Assembly: GCF_964355755.1 (NCBI RefSeq)
Contig: NC_092679.1
Coordinates: 5,580,001-5,644,000 of the forward strand
DNA length: 64,000 bases
Origin: Antedon mediterranea
Lineage: Eukaryota > Echinodermata > Crinoidea > Comatulida > Antedonidae
Direction of reading: 5' to 3'
Shown: positions 1 to 11,647 of the stretch, in pieces
Position numbering within the stretch: position 1 is the first letter of the stretch
Layout: each line of letters opens with the position of its first letter
Program-made: the position numbers and the translations under genes
Notes under the pieces: model-generated
The model's database searches: none
What the model saw: the letters and a program-made list of their open reading frames with translations, nothing else
Told to the model about the DNA's origin: nothing

Positions 1-62
1 AGATTGATGATGAATTTATTGACAATCTGTCTGTTTTTTTCTCTCTCTGTTTGCTCCTTTAG

Positions 63-1392
63 GCATTTTGATTGATCATATAGTTACCAGTGTACATAAT
101 AAACTTGAACTCAACTTTCCTTTTAATGGGAAAATCTGTACTCATGCTGTAATATGTTCTGTTATGGTTTACAGGTGAGTTGGCCATTTTATTATTGATC
201 CTCATTGGAATTTATCAATACTGATTGACCCTTATTGATATTGATTGATTGACATTTATTGATATTGATTGATTAACAATTATAAATATTGATTGATTGA
301 CAATTATAAATATTGATTGATTGACATTTATAAATATTGATTGACTGACATTTATTGATATTGATTGACAATTATTGATATTGATTGATTGAATTGTATT
401 GATATTAACCTATTGACCACTATTAATATTGATTGATTGACATTGATATTGATTGATTGATAATTATAAATATTGATTGATTGACATTTATTGATATTGA
501 TTGATTGACAATTATAAATATTGATTGAGTGACATTTATTGATATTGATTGATTGACATTTATTAATATTGATTAATTTATATTTATTGACTTTTATTGA
601 TTGGAATAATTTAAAAAAGGAATGTTTTTCCTGCCCATACTGTTCTAGGCATATTTTCCCTCATTTCATTGAAATAATCAATAACTGTTTTTGATTTGAG
701 GATTTGATTACTCTGTTTACGTATACAGGGGCAGTCAGAATTACTTTAGTGATCATTAGATATATCTCAATGCTAGTTGATTTTCCTTACCGTGTCTATT
801 GTATCATAGGGAAATTCTGTTATACAGTATCACATGTGACACATGTAAGCTGACTATAACCTTAAAGTGTTACAGACACCACATTTATTTATTTATTTAA
901 ACAATATTTTATGAGGATGGTCCATCCAGCCGAAGCTGATCATTAGGGACCCTCACAAAACTACAAAATGCCGATATAAACATGTAAAAATAAATATTAT
1001 TATGTGATACATGACACTGTAGTACAGAATTTGGCTATGATACTGATTATATACCATATGTGGAGATACAGTACAGTGATCATTGAACTGGTTGATCAAT
1101 GGAATCAGTTCATTAGTTGACTGGTATGTTAAAATATCTGACTTCATTGACAAACCATTAATGCCTAATTACACATGGTTGAGTGACTGCCAATATTTTA
1201 TATTTTGTTTACTTTAATTTCCCTAACTCACACTTTTTAAATATAGAGCAAAATTAAGTGAACTTTTCTTATTATTGTTTCCATAGTTTTCATCTATTCA
1301 GTCCATTGTCATACGGAATGAATGGACCTTATGCTGGCAAAGCAAATAGTAGATTGACACATTTGAAATGGCTTGATTCGTGGGAAATATGA
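63..1392 (+). CDS. POMT2: Protein O-mannosyltransferase 2, last two exons (partial)
   Basis: Two exons are visible: 63-174, after a long pyrimidine tract and AG, ending AG|GTGAGT; and 1287-1392, ending in TGA. The phase-2 junction makes one open frame of 72 residues. The first exon is a hydrophobic membrane segment. The second begins SFHLFSPLSYGMNGP and ends LKWLDSWEI. This is the C-terminal signature of the PMT family, and the FxPLxYGMxGP...LxWLDSWxx form is the one I know from POMT2 rather than POMT1. POMT2 acts with POMT1 in the ER membrane to transfer mannose from dolichol-phosphate-mannose to Ser/Thr of proteins such as dystroglycan. The catalytic and MIR regions lie upstream, outside the window. 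The intron between the exons holds a minisatellite. Confidence 0.8.
178..600. repeat. Minisatellite of ATTGATTGA(C)-type units
   Basis: About 420 bases of degenerate tandem repeats, units roughly 28-30 bp, built from TTGATTGATTGACA and TTTATTGATATTGA or TATAAATATTGA. It lies in the last intron of the POMT2 gene. Confidence 0.85.
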
Positions 1393-2223
1393 TATTATTA
1401 CATGTTTGTATTGTGACAACTGTAACCTTTTCTACTGTTTTGTTACATTGTTTTGTACTGACCTTGTTTTTAAAATATTTAACTATTTCACACCGTGCAC
1501 ATAATTTTGCAAGAACTATTCCAGTTGGTTGTATTTTTCAGTGTATGTTGATTATGTCCTATAAACCAATTCTTGTCTACACTTTTCAAAAGACTAGTCT
1601 TTTTTGTATGGCTTCTAATAACTCCTTGATCTTATGCAACCTTACTATTAGTCATTTTAACTGAATTTTCCCATTACCTTCTTTTGTATTTCTTTGCCTT
1701 ATGGCTATTTTTAAAATGTATTTTGACAATATTGTGATATTCACAAAAGAAAATGTCTTTTGTATGTGTATATATAATTTATTTCCCCTCTTTTTTGTGG
1801 ATAAAGTTCTACATTGAATCTAACTAAAATCATACGTTATTGCAGTAAATAACATGTAGTTACTGCAGTACTTGCAGTAGATTGATTTTTACAACTATAA
1901 TCTGCATGTCGGTTGTCTTTCATGACAATACAATATAATATTTGTGCTTGCAAACTTCCTTCCTTGTTGTTCCATATACCATAGTTTTAACTTGTATATT
2001 ATTTATTCTGTATTGTATATAAGTATTAAATCAAACTTTATGATTTAGTTTGTATAAAATTGTCTGTCCAACAATCTAGATTTTGATTTATTAAATTATA
2101 TTGATTATACTTATAGTACATTCTATTGAAACATGATGTTATATTTTTTCAAAGTACAGTGGGAATCACACCTCGTAATTAAACACTTTTAAAATTAAAT
2201 TGTAAGGCCTAATGGTTCTTTTT

Positions 2224-2565
2224 AGAGGTCTCTGGTGTTGACAGGTTTTGAGATGGTCAGTCGTGTTGAATGAGAGGTCAGAGTGTTGAATGAGAGGTCA
2301 CTTGTGTCGATTTCTTTTGAGAGGTCAGAGTATTGAATGAGAGGTCACTTGTGTCGATTGATTTTGAGAAGTCAGTAGTGTTGAATGAGCAGTCAGAGTG
2401 TTGAATGAGAGGTCACTTGTGTCGATTCTTTTGAGAGGTCAGAGTGTTGAATGAGAGGTCACTTGTGTCGATTGCTTTTTGAGAGGTAAGAGTGTTGAAT
2501 GAAAGGTCACTTGTGTCGATTGCTTTTGAGAGGTCACCGATTCAATTTCTTTTGAGCTGGTGTAC
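2224..2565. repeat. Minisatellite of about 60 bp units
   Basis: Degenerate repeats of GAGAGGTCAGAGTGTTGAAT followed by GAGAGGTCACTTGTGTCGAT, around five copies. Confidence 0.85.
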
Positions 2566-2880
2566 AATGGTGTTGAGCAGTGGTTCTGCGATTATGATAA
2601 AACAACATTACATTTGATGATGTAAATTGAGACAATATAGTTATGATTAGTATAACGATACGTTTAATACATTTTACAAAGTATCTACAAATATAATAGT
2701 ATATAATAAAATATATAAAGTGTTGCCCAAAAGCTAATTTTTCTGGCTGTTTTACTTTATCAATTTAGCTTTATGCTTATTTTATTTGTATCTCCATTGA
2801 GATCCAGCCGCAGTGATACACACAGCATTGTAATTTTTTCAGTAATATTATCATATATAAACATCACAGGCACAGAATAA

Positions 2881-2952
2881 ATTCTAAACCGTCCGGTGAT
2901 ATACTGAAATTTAATAATTAAATTTCAGTATATCACTGGGCGGTTTAGAATT
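2881..2952. repeat. Near-perfect palindrome
   Basis: Arms ATTCTAAACCGTCCGGTGAT... and its inverse ...ATCACTGGGCGGTTTAGAAT flank an AATTAATT-like centre. It could form a 30-bp-stem hairpin. It looks like a small inverted-repeat element or its solo termini. Confidence 0.8.
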
Positions 2953-3299
2953 AATTAATTAATTATTAATTAATTTGAAACGATAAAGATGAGGAAATCT
3001 GTGAGAATGATAAAAAGTCGCGCCAACCGAGATTCGAACCCGGTATTCATATTGTAGTTTTCATAAAGAATACAAACATATACTGCATACCATAGTATGC
3101 CCGGCTAATACTATATAACCAAAGCCCGTAGGGGTTCGAGGTTCCTATGTTATATATGTTTAGTCAATAGTTTCCCTGTAACTGACATTTTAGCAAATGA
3201 ATATTACTATTAATATTGCTTTATTAAATCGACTACATTGCGTATCCTTTGAAGAAAAACTATAAAATGTAGTAGTAGTCATAATACTACTATAACATA

Positions 3300-6203
3300 C
3301 TAATTAGCTGATTGCAATCCTTTCTTCATTGTTGCTACGACAACGGCGAAGACCACACCCCAAGCTGCTTTGTGTTTCTCGTCAAAAGTTTCGCCAACAG
3401 CTTCACAGAGGGCAAATATTAGGGCTTCTCCGACAGCCTGTGGAATGTTGAAATTAGTTAAATATACATTACAAGTATTAAGAATTTTTAATAAGAACAA
3501 CCTCGCAACTGAAATAAAGTAAAGGACACTGAGCTCGCCTTGCCAATAAAGGAACTCGTAACAATCTTTGATCTTATGTCTGGTTGCGACAAACAGTACT
3601 ACTAGGGGCGTAGCCACAGATAAAAAAATAAAAAAATAAATAAATTAAAAAGTGCCCCAACTAGAGAGACGCGACTGTAGGTTTGGCGCTTGATATAGTG
3701 TAATATAAATTGTGGTTCTTTTCTGCTCAGCAGAAAGTCGGTCTATTATAGCGCAGTGTGCGTGCGCCTGTGCGGAACACTTCTGATTAAGATTCTAATT
3801 ATGAAATTATTCAATTTATTGTTATGAAAGAAATAAGTTCTTTGTTGTTATCTATATGAATTTATTATCTCTAGAAATAAAAATTTCAAAAGATGTCGGT
3901 AAAAATTTTACCTCGAAATATTCAGGTTTTGCTTTGTACTTCTTGTGTCTTTTACCAAGACTTTCTAACTTTTTGGCCATTGGTGCAACGTCATCCAAAC
4001 CGTTAACGGCAACTCCTACCATCTTGATGACGCTGTTTGCGTGGTACACAAACTTACTATGTATTTTTAGCTCTTCCATTGGTAGGCCTAAATCACCAAA
4101 GGGGAATAGTCCTAGAAATTCTGGATGTTGCGTGAATAATCTACAATTTAATGGTTTAAATACATTTATAATTTCATTTGTTTGTTTTGTTTTATTTGTT
4201 TTCAGTTTATGTCCGGAAATGGCTATCGACACGGATAACCATGTGTAAAATTTGTCCGTATTTCAACGGTCGACCGTACCTATAGAAAACGTTTACACAC
4301 ACGTTTTCCCGTGCCGGTATCCTTATCTGTGTTATATAGTACAGGCCTATCAGATAGATATGTGTTTCAACTTGATATAATATCATTGAACGTGTTCATT
4401 TTTCGTCTAATTTCCGTTGATATGATATGAATATTCCTTGATCACACGAGCCATTCATTTTATAATTCGTGTTTGTTCATTTAAGAAAAGTGCATCTTTC
4501 CATTTAGAATGTGTCCGATGAATGGGCATTGAGGAGTGGAATTAGGGGTTGGGAGTGGGGGAGGGGTTGTGCGTGTTCCCGTGCTTGATATTCATGAAAG
4601 CAGGCCTTGTCTTTTAAGGTGAGCAAGTGCGATCACTCACCTAACACACTCCTAAAAGGCCTTTGAGGAGTGTGATTTACAACATTTCTACACACTAAAA
4701 TACAAACAGCACACCTACAGCACGCGCTGAATGTGAGAAGTGCAATTTGTAGCACATATATATTTTCAAAAGACAAGGCATGTGAAAGACGATCGTATAT
4801 AATGGTGATATAAAAAAAACATTTCCGGGCCAGTGATTATGAGCATTATTAGTATCCCTGATGTAAATTTAAAAAAAATTATCTTCTCAGTTGATGTTAA
4901 GGTTGTGTGATTTCCTTTACCCTCTATTGTGCATTTAAGCCGTAGTAAATATATAGATTAAATAGTACAGTAATAATTATTCCCACAAAAAGAAGTAAAA
5001 CATATTTGGAATTTTTCATTCGGTTGTATTATTTGATATCAAAGTTTATTGACCAGTTTTTGCTTTTTGTTGTACCGGTAGTATTTCCGCATTAGGGCGT
5101 TTAGTTCGTTTTAATCTATTGCTTCATAAAAAGAGACACCACAAACTGTTCTGCGTGTGCGTAAAGCTTGGTTCCCACTAGTGACGCAGCCAGTGGCAAC
5201 ACGGATGAGCGCTCAGTGGCTAAACTCAGAGGCCCCGGAGCTTATGTGGGCCACTGAGCAGTGTTCAGAGGTATTACAATTTGTTGAAAAAGGCTAAAAA
5301 CGCACGAGGCCTCCAGGCGTTGGAGGGCCACTTGGGGTTCCTAAACAGGGGCCTCAGGTCTCTACGTTACGCCACTGGACGCAACGCAAGTACGTAAAGC
5401 AAAGTAAAGCGTGGTTCCTACTAGCGACGCAACGCAAGGACGTAACGCAACGCGACTGAATTGACCAATCACAAGCGATGGCTTATTCGCTTGTGATTGC
5501 TAACTGTCTATAACTTCGCTTGTCATTGGTTAAAACGCTTGCGTTGCGCTTACGTACTTGTGTTACGTTCTAGTGGGAACCAAGCTTCAAGCTTGGTTCC
5601 CACTAAAACGCAACGTCAGGACGTAACGCAACGCAAAGTGATTTGACCAATCTCAATCGATGGCTTATTCGAAGCACTTTCTAAAGTAAATAATTAAACG
5701 CCGCTAAACCTATACGCAACGATGCGAATGGGTATATGAAACGCCTTTAGTCCGCATCATTTTGATTGAAGTAACACTCTTGCTTAAACGTACGTAGATC
5801 ACGCGTCGACCTTACGCGACATTATTGGCGTATTGCATTGAGAAACCTTTGTGCTAAACAGAAAATCAGGAAAGTACTACTTATTCGAATGGCTTGTTTG
5901 TTGGGTACTAAACGACTAGGAAGCAACGCAAGGGCGTAAGCGCAAGCAAACGAGTTGACCAATGACAAGCGACAGTTTCAATAATCCGTCGCTTGTGATT
6001 GGTAAAATTGCTTCCGTTGCGCCTACGTCCTATACCAAGCTTTAAAGTCTGAATCGAATACGCAAATTGTGTACGCGCACTGAGAGTGCTGAAGCCTACC
6101 TTGAAAACATGCAGACACCAGTACTACCCAAGGCATCTCTATCCACAAGACACTTCCAAGATGTTTGTACAAGATTCTTCTCTTCTGGTGTAGGTAACGT
6201 CAT
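3300..6203 (-). CDS. Globin (neuroglobin / globin X-like, cytosolic), 156 aa
   Basis: Three exons: 6203-6100 (ATG to phase-2 donor AG|GTAGGC), 4140-3912 (ends in phase 0 at GAG|GTAAAA) and 3437-3300 (TAG stop). They total 471 nt. The introns fall at the ancestral positions B12.2 and G7.0. The protein starts MTLPTPEEKNLVQTSW; an in-frame TAA lies ten codons upstream, so this ATG is the first available. Phe47 fits CD1, His68 fits distal E7, and His100 in LGKRHKKY fits proximal F8. The C-terminal exon resembles neuroglobin helices G-H (VGEALIF...AAWGVVFAVVVATM). It has no signal peptide or N-terminal extension. It would bind haem and handle O2, NO or redox chemistry; the physiological role cannot be read from sequence. 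Intron 1 (about 2 kb) holds a cluster of palindromic MITEs. It lies downstream of a second globin on the same strand, so this is a globin pair. Confidence 0.88.
5160..5672. mobile_element. MITE family A, nested or tandem copies
   Basis: Several copies of an inverted-repeat element with termini GCTTGGTTCCCACTAG and inner words GACGCAACGCAAGGACGTAA and TTGACCAATCACAAGCGATG. The best copy is 5406-5587; a half copy follows at 5587-5672 and a degraded end lies at about 5163-5185. It lies in intron 1 of the small globin gene. Confidence 0.85.
5920..6044. mobile_element. MITE family A copy
   Basis: Carries GCAACGCAAGGGCGTAAGCG, GTTGACCAATGACAAGCGAC and the inverse end TACGTCCTATACCAAGCTT. It ends about 55 bp downstream, in gene orientation, of exon 1 of the small globin. 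Confidence 0.8.
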
Positions 6204-6764
6204 CTTATCAACAGAGTTATTGACTAATCTTTAACAACAGTGAACCGTTTGCAACGCCTATGTCCCAGAAAGTTCTGAAGGTTCGTCGATGCGTTTATAG
6301 TTAAATGGGGCAAGTAACGCATTTTATACAGAATCGTTCTCCAATTGGTGTCTTTACAACAATATCCATTGAAATAATGTACCCGTTGAATTGGAAGTAA
6401 CCATACAGGGGCGCTCTGTTTACCAAAATCAGTTAATCTGAGCATTAAAAAAATGACAATGCATCGAAAATATATAATGAGACGCTTATAGGCATAACGG
6501 CGTCGGTTTTATGCATGGTTACAGTATTATTACATTGTTCCGAACATACGGTAATTAATAACTCTGATACTGGTTTCTACCCTGTGATAGTCAATCATAT
6601 CTGTTTTTTAGTTGGGGTGAACATCAACCCCCATAACCAAGCTTATAATACTCTACCGCCCTTATCTTCCCAAATTGTTGTATTCAATTTGGGAAATGTA
6701 GGCCGCCTTTAAAAAAAAATCGTGCCCTGTATTTTATTCATCCTCACTGAGGAAAATTGGATTG

Positions 6765-6865
6765 GTTCTGCGGACCTACGGAAGCCACAGAGCTGCCGTC
6801 ACCTATCGCTTCTGGACCTTCTTATCCGAGAAGACAATTGTTCTACCACCAGACCATGGTCCTTG
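6765..6865 (-). mobile_element. SINE body fragment, reverse orientation
   Basis: Read on the minus strand it gives CCATGGTCTGGTGGTAGAAC, then CTTCTCGGATAAG and, further on, CCGTAGGTCC. These match in order the body of the SINE at 36196-36515. Confidence 0.6.
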
Positions 6866-6972
6866 AACTACCTGTACCGATATTATGGATTTATGGATGT
6901 TTTGTTTGTGTCCCCATCATTCCCATTAGAATGATGAATAATTCAATAATATGTATAGTTTAGTCGAACGGC

Positions 6973-7206
6973 GAGTGGTGGGGCGCCGTTTACCGAACCA
7001 AAGAGCCACAAATATCGGCATGGGTTCGAGTCCAACTCGCTCCTATAGTTCTGATGGTGGAGAAATTCTCGAATAAGGACTATAATAAACTGAGGTTCAC
7101 TGTACACAGTTTGACCTCCATTCAAGAGGGGGTTACCCCAGTGAACTGGTACAAGTCAGGGGATTACCACCTATCTGAGAGGTATAAATAAAATAATAAA
7201 TAAATA
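6973..7206 (+). mobile_element. tRNA-derived SINE
   Basis: The head has a B box (GGGTTCGAGTCC) and ends in a tRNA-like ACTCGCTCC. A body follows with GTTCTGATGGTGGAGAAATT, TCTCGAATAAGGACTATAA and GGGGGTTACCCCAGTG, then a tail of AATAAATAAATA. The same body follows a tRNA-like head at 36196-36515. Confidence 0.75.
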
Positions 7207-7329
7207 AATACAAAACAGCATATCAACCACACTTCATTGGTGATCTACTATCAACACGCTAATGTGTTATTAGTTTAAGCCTTCTTCATAAACCTGTAGA
7301 GTGCATTAATACTAATTAATATTTGACCA

Positions 7330-7806
7330 TAGTATTTCAAGAACGAATTCTGCTCATTATATTTAATTCATTTCCACGTCTGTTCAATAACTTGCCTCCA
7401 AATGTTAAAGATAGTCTAGTTATTCCCTGTCATCATTTATATATTCACTTAAGAAAAACTTGCTTCAAATACCTGTCTGAACTCAACGAAATGTGAAATG
7501 TTATGTTAAACTGTTGTATATACTTGTGTTACTTTTTCTGTATTTAAGTTTATTTCATTGTTACACTTTAGGGGGTCGGAGGTCGCTCGATAGTGTTTTG
7601 CACTTTTTGACAATCCCGTCTGTAATATTTCTTTTCGTACATAAGTTGGGGAACCCTCGTGAAACGTCACAAAATAAACATGAATATGCATAGTCATATC
7701 CATATGGTGTGACGTAAGTATTGACGTCTACCCCCTGAAGTGCTATGTATCTTGTGATTTGTATTGGGCCTATTTATAAAAGACGAAATAAATTGAAATA
7801 AAAAAA
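7330..7806 (+). mobile_element. Non-LTR retrotransposon 3' end (5'-truncated)
   Basis: A short open stretch reads FNSFPRLFNNLPPNVKDS...TCFKYLSELNEM and stops near 7495. This is typical of the C-terminus of LINE reverse transcriptase ORFs. A 3' UTR follows, ending in GACGAAATAAATTGAAATAA. The reverse transcriptase core is missing. Confidence 0.55.
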
Positions 7807-7956
7807 TACCAATTACGCCTACATTCCAATTTATTGCTACCATAAACAAGTGACTCTTCTGTCATTCATGGTAATTAGCCCCTTTAGATGCCAATTCATG
7901 TGCTAGATAAGGTATCATTATTTGATATTCTGTGCTCATAGTATACCACTTCGATT

Positions 7957-8287
7957 ATCGGGACCTCCCCTGGATTCCATTACTGTACTGTCCCCTGGAT
8001 TCCATTACTGTACTGTCTCCTGGATTCTATTACTGTACTGTCTCCTGGATTCTATTACTGTACTGTCTCCTGGATTCCATTAGGCCTCTGTACTGTCCAC
8101 TGGATTCCATTACTGTACTGTCCCCTGGATTCAGTTACTGTACTGTCCCCTGGATTCCATTACTGTACTGTCCCCTGGATTACATTACTGTACTGTCCCC
8201 TGGATTCCATTACTGTACTGTCCCCTGGATTCCATTACTGTACTGTCCCCTGGATTCCATTACTGTACTGTCCCCTGGATTCCATTA
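7957..8287. repeat. 25-bp minisatellite
   Basis: About 13 tandem copies of TCCCCTGGATTCCATTACTG plus TACTG. Three units make 75 nt, so it stays open as a spurious reading frame. Confidence 0.95.
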
Positions 8288-9496
8288 CAATAATCCAAAT
8301 ATAACCTTACCTTTGCGTGCATCCTCTTGTAGGCCTACGAAATGTCATACAATTCTCATATTATCACCTCTGATATTAATTATATAATTCATTTATTTAA
8401 GATGTCTTTATTGATGACTGTTAACTCCCTTAGTGACGCATATCGAATTCACTCACATAATACCGATCCTCCTTTTAAAGTCTCCACGTATTACATATGC
8501 AGCTCAACAGACGCTTATATATCAATATCTCAATATTTAAGATCTAACTTACTGCCTGGTAGGCCTATCGTACACCATCATTGGCACCCTACGGCGTGCA
8601 AAAGCTGATAATATGGCACAGTTTTTGTACGCGCGCGTTAATATTATTCTGTTGCTTGAACTCGACTCTGTTTTTTTTTGTTATAACAAATTATCAAATA
8701 TAACTTGTTCTGATTTTCAATTACATCCCCTTTAGGCCTATATATATTTTTTAACGTGACATTAGTAGCGCACCAATTTAATTTTATAACAGATACACCT
8801 TATATACCCAGGCGTATATTATTTTATTTTATTATGAATATTTAACTGAAATAGTACGCTTAAGATATAATTAATAGAAATACGAAACCCTAACACCCAG
8901 TTTAGACATATTTATACATAGTTATAATTACATTGATATTTATATACAGATGCATTGTAAATTTCACTCTTCCCTGGATTTATTTATTCCCTGATTCTTT
9001 GTTTTAGGCCTAACAATTCAAATATTTAAAAATATAATTGTTTTTTATGACATTGTTTTTGTGGTGTAAGACGCTTTGTTAAAGCGCCATAGAAATGAAA
9101 TAAAATTAAATAAATATGTAAAAGGAAGTAAAAATCGTGGATGTTTACAACATTTAAAGGTTGTTTGTTCCCAACAAGTATTTGAATCATGGTTGTGAAC
9201 AGCCATTATATAAAAGAGAAAAGTCATGATACAAAACGATGTTTCCTTATTTTGTTGGTAACCCTTTTATCAACACACAGTTTAAGCAAGTGATAACAAG
9301 CACGTGTACTTATTGTACTTCTTTTCCAACACCTGAGTGAAGCCAGTTAAAATAAACGAATGTTAAACAATGTTGACGTTAAGTTTGTTCCACTTAATGT
9401 CCAACCGTAAAAATAGCTTGGACACACGTATGGGCGGCCATTAAGGTCAATATAGAAAAACCTATACACAGGCTAGTATTAAATAACATCAGTAAA

Positions 9497-11647
9497 TCAT
9501 TCATCTTTTAACTCGGCTGACATGATCTTCGCAACCGTTCCAATGACCGCGTCCCAAGCCTCGTTCACGTCCGCTGTCCATACTTTCTCATCTAACCCTT
9601 TCTTGTATGAGTACATGAGTGCCGCGTGCACAGCCTGCAAGTTGACAGAAATAAATAAATACAGTTGTTTTGAAACATTTTTGTTCGGTAGTACCAAAGA
9701 ACTTATAACACAAGAATCTTCTGTTCGTCCGATGCGCGTAACAATTTCGAAAGGCATTGTGGGATAGAATAGAGCTATGGGTGGCGCCATTGTGAGCCAT
9801 GGAGTAGGGCGCCCGCATCAAATTAGAAAGTCAAAATCATAGAGGGGATCTGCTAATGCTCTAGGGGGATGCAGTAATTGACTGAGGAGTAGGGCGCCCG
9901 CATCAAATTAGAAAGTCAAAATCATAGAGGGGATCTGCTAATACTCTAGGGGGGATAGAGTAATTGACTTCCTAGTTTGGAGGGGGCGCTGCTCCATGCT
10001 GTGAAATGGCGTCGCCCAGTTTGACCTTTTAACCCTGTACTTCCGATACTGTGTTTTGAATGCAAATTGAAGAACAGGAGATTCTTGTGTTATAAGTTCT
10101 TTGGTAGTACAAAACAATGTTAAAAATATCTACAATAGAACCCATAATATTGGGGATATCTTCGAGACCCAACAAAGTGTCCCTTGATGAGGGTGTCTTG
10201 CCATGTTAAACATTTCCCATTGTACACGTCACAGGAAAGTGTCCATAGTGTAAGGGTGTCCCTTTAGTAAGTGTGTCCCAAAAGATGGGTTGTTATTTTG
10301 TCCGCCCACTATAAAAATAATTGACCGTACCGTAAAATGTTCTGGTTTAGCACCATACATCCGATGACGTTGACCGAGGTCCGAAATAATCGGTACAAGA
10401 AGCTCGAGGTCATCTAGGCCCTGGATAGCTCTACCGATCATTTCCATCACCTGCCGAGAATGATTTTGAAAAGATGTGTCTGCTCGAAGTTCAGCCTCTG
10501 TTGCATAGTTCATTTTACCAAAAGACCACAAATGTCTTATTGTTGGGTTCTCGTCAAGAAGCCTATGAAAAAGAACAAAGTGGAGATATAGCTTGGTGAT
10601 TAACGTGCTTGTTTTTCATTCTCAAGGTCCAGGGTTCTATCCTGACCTAGTGTCAGGGTTCAATACTGACCTAGTGTCAGGGTTCAATCATGACCCAGTG
10701 AGTGTCAGAGTTCAATGCTGAACTTGACAGGATTATAACTTGCGATTCACCATCCACCCCTAAGCAAATGAGCCTTTATAAGCACGATAAATTATAGCTT
10801 GCCCATCCTGTAATTGATGAATGTCTTGCTGTTGATGCGTATGAAATTATACATATAAATAAATAAATCAAGAAAATATAAATCTTTTTTTTAATTAATA
10901 AATTTTTAACTTTAATAAAAAAAAAAAACACCCCAAAAAACAACACACGCAGATGTATAGAGAAGGAATCAATGTATACTATCATAGATGTCAGCGAATT
11001 TTATCTAAACTAAGTATACGAACCACAGTAGTCATATCGTAACTATCCGGTATGTTTTTTAAGGGCCTCATTTTCAAAAGAAGTGTTGTTTTTGTCGCTT
11101 ACCTGGCGAAGAATACCATTCCATATTCAAGAAGATCTTTTTCAATGTACGCCCACGAATCCTGAACCAGCCATTTTTGTTGCAATGTAATCGGCGACTC
11201 TTGTTGACCTGATGCATTCACCACCTCTGAAATTGTGACTTCCTCCAAAGTGTGACCTTCTGACACTCCTCCTTCCTCTGACACTATTCCTCTTTCTTTT
11301 GGCATTGCTTTTTCTGTTGTTTCCTTCTGATCCAATACTGCAACGTTTCCATTTTGTAATGGCAGTGACATCATCTCCGACTGATTGTCATCATTATTGG
11401 ATATTTCTGTCGCAACTGCAATACCATTAACTACATCATTTTCTAACAAAGGGTTATCCACATAATTATCATTGTCATCATTAACTCCTGGTTTTCCACA
11501 TAGTGCGCGTTTTTTAGAAAACGGAGTCCCCGTTTGCACTCCAAAGTCATGTCGTGATCTTACGGAACCATTGAAGTTTTTTTTAGTTTTTGATGGAATC
11601 TGCAACTTGACGTTGTCTGTTGTCGATTTACTTTCAAGACACCCCAT
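9497..11647 (-). CDS. Globin X-like protein with acylation motif and long acidic N-terminus, 304 aa
   Basis: Three exons: 11647-11103, 10562-10331 and 9634-9497, totalling 915 nt. The introns are B12.2 (phase 2, AG|G) and G7.0 (phase 0). The frame is open four codons further upstream, but only through a TTG; the first ATG gives MGCLESKS. Gly2 and Cys3 form an N-myristoylation plus palmitoylation motif, known to anchor globin X at membranes. About 155 residues of polar, acidic, probably disordered sequence precede the globin fold, which starts near LQQKWLVQDSW. His216 (NHSRQVM) fits distal E7 and His248 (LGQRHRMYG) fits proximal F8. The usual CD1 Phe aligns with Trp194 (HLWSFGK). Known globin X proteins have much shorter N-termini. 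Intron 2 carries a 409-bp inverted-repeat element. It lies upstream of, and on the same strand as, the small globin. Confidence 0.88.
9695..10103. mobile_element. Inverted-repeat DNA element with 7-bp target duplication
   Basis: Termini CAAAGAACTTATAACACAAG and its inverse at 10103 extend about 35 bp. Both sides are flanked by GTAGTAC (9688-9694 and 10104-10110). Inside is an 85-bp direct duplication beginning GGAGTAGGGCGCCCGCATCA at 9801 and 9886. There is no coding capacity. It lies in intron 2 of the globin X-like gene. Confidence 0.8.
10140..10300. repeat. Dispersed GTGTCCC-rich repeat
   Basis: Phrases such as AAGTGTCCCTTGATGAGGGTGTC recur here. Related wording is at about 48280-48620 and 61450-61550. 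It is a degenerate interspersed element in intron 2 of the globin X-like gene. Confidence 0.5.
10622..10728. repeat. 24-bp tandem repeat
   Basis: About four copies of TGACCTAGTGTCAGGGTTCA plus ATAC, in intron 1 of the globin X-like gene. Confidence 0.8.

Larger units (their letters stand above)
1393..3299. other. POMT2 3' flank and intergenic DNA
   Basis: AT-rich sequence after the POMT2 stop, presumably its 3' UTR at first. It contains the minisatellite at 2224-2565 and the palindrome at 2881-2952. Around 3017-3150 are two tRNA B-box-like words (GGGTTCGAATC on the minus strand, GGGTTCGAGG on the plus) without a foldable tRNA. I see no further exon. Confidence 0.5.
6204..9496. other. Intergenic region between the two globin genes
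   Basis: No exon was found. It contains a reversed SINE fragment (about 6765-6865), a tRNA-headed SINE (6973-7206), a LINE 3' end (7330-7806) and a 25-bp minisatellite (7957-8287). The rest is AT-rich sequence. The promoter of the small globin should lie just above 6203. Confidence 0.5.

Noticed and set aside
1380-1664. 94-codon hydrophobic frame
   Set aside because: It overlaps the POMT2 stop in another frame and runs into 3' UTR; chance.
3010-3160. Possible tRNA gene
   Set aside because: A T-arm-like GGGTTCGAATC on the minus strand and a second B box on the plus strand exist, but there is no matching D-arm, anticodon arm or acceptor stem.
3856-4248. 130-codon plus-strand frame
   Set aside because: Antisense shadow of the small globin's middle exon.
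7932-8387. 151-codon plus-strand frame
   Set aside because: Translation of the 25-bp minisatellite.
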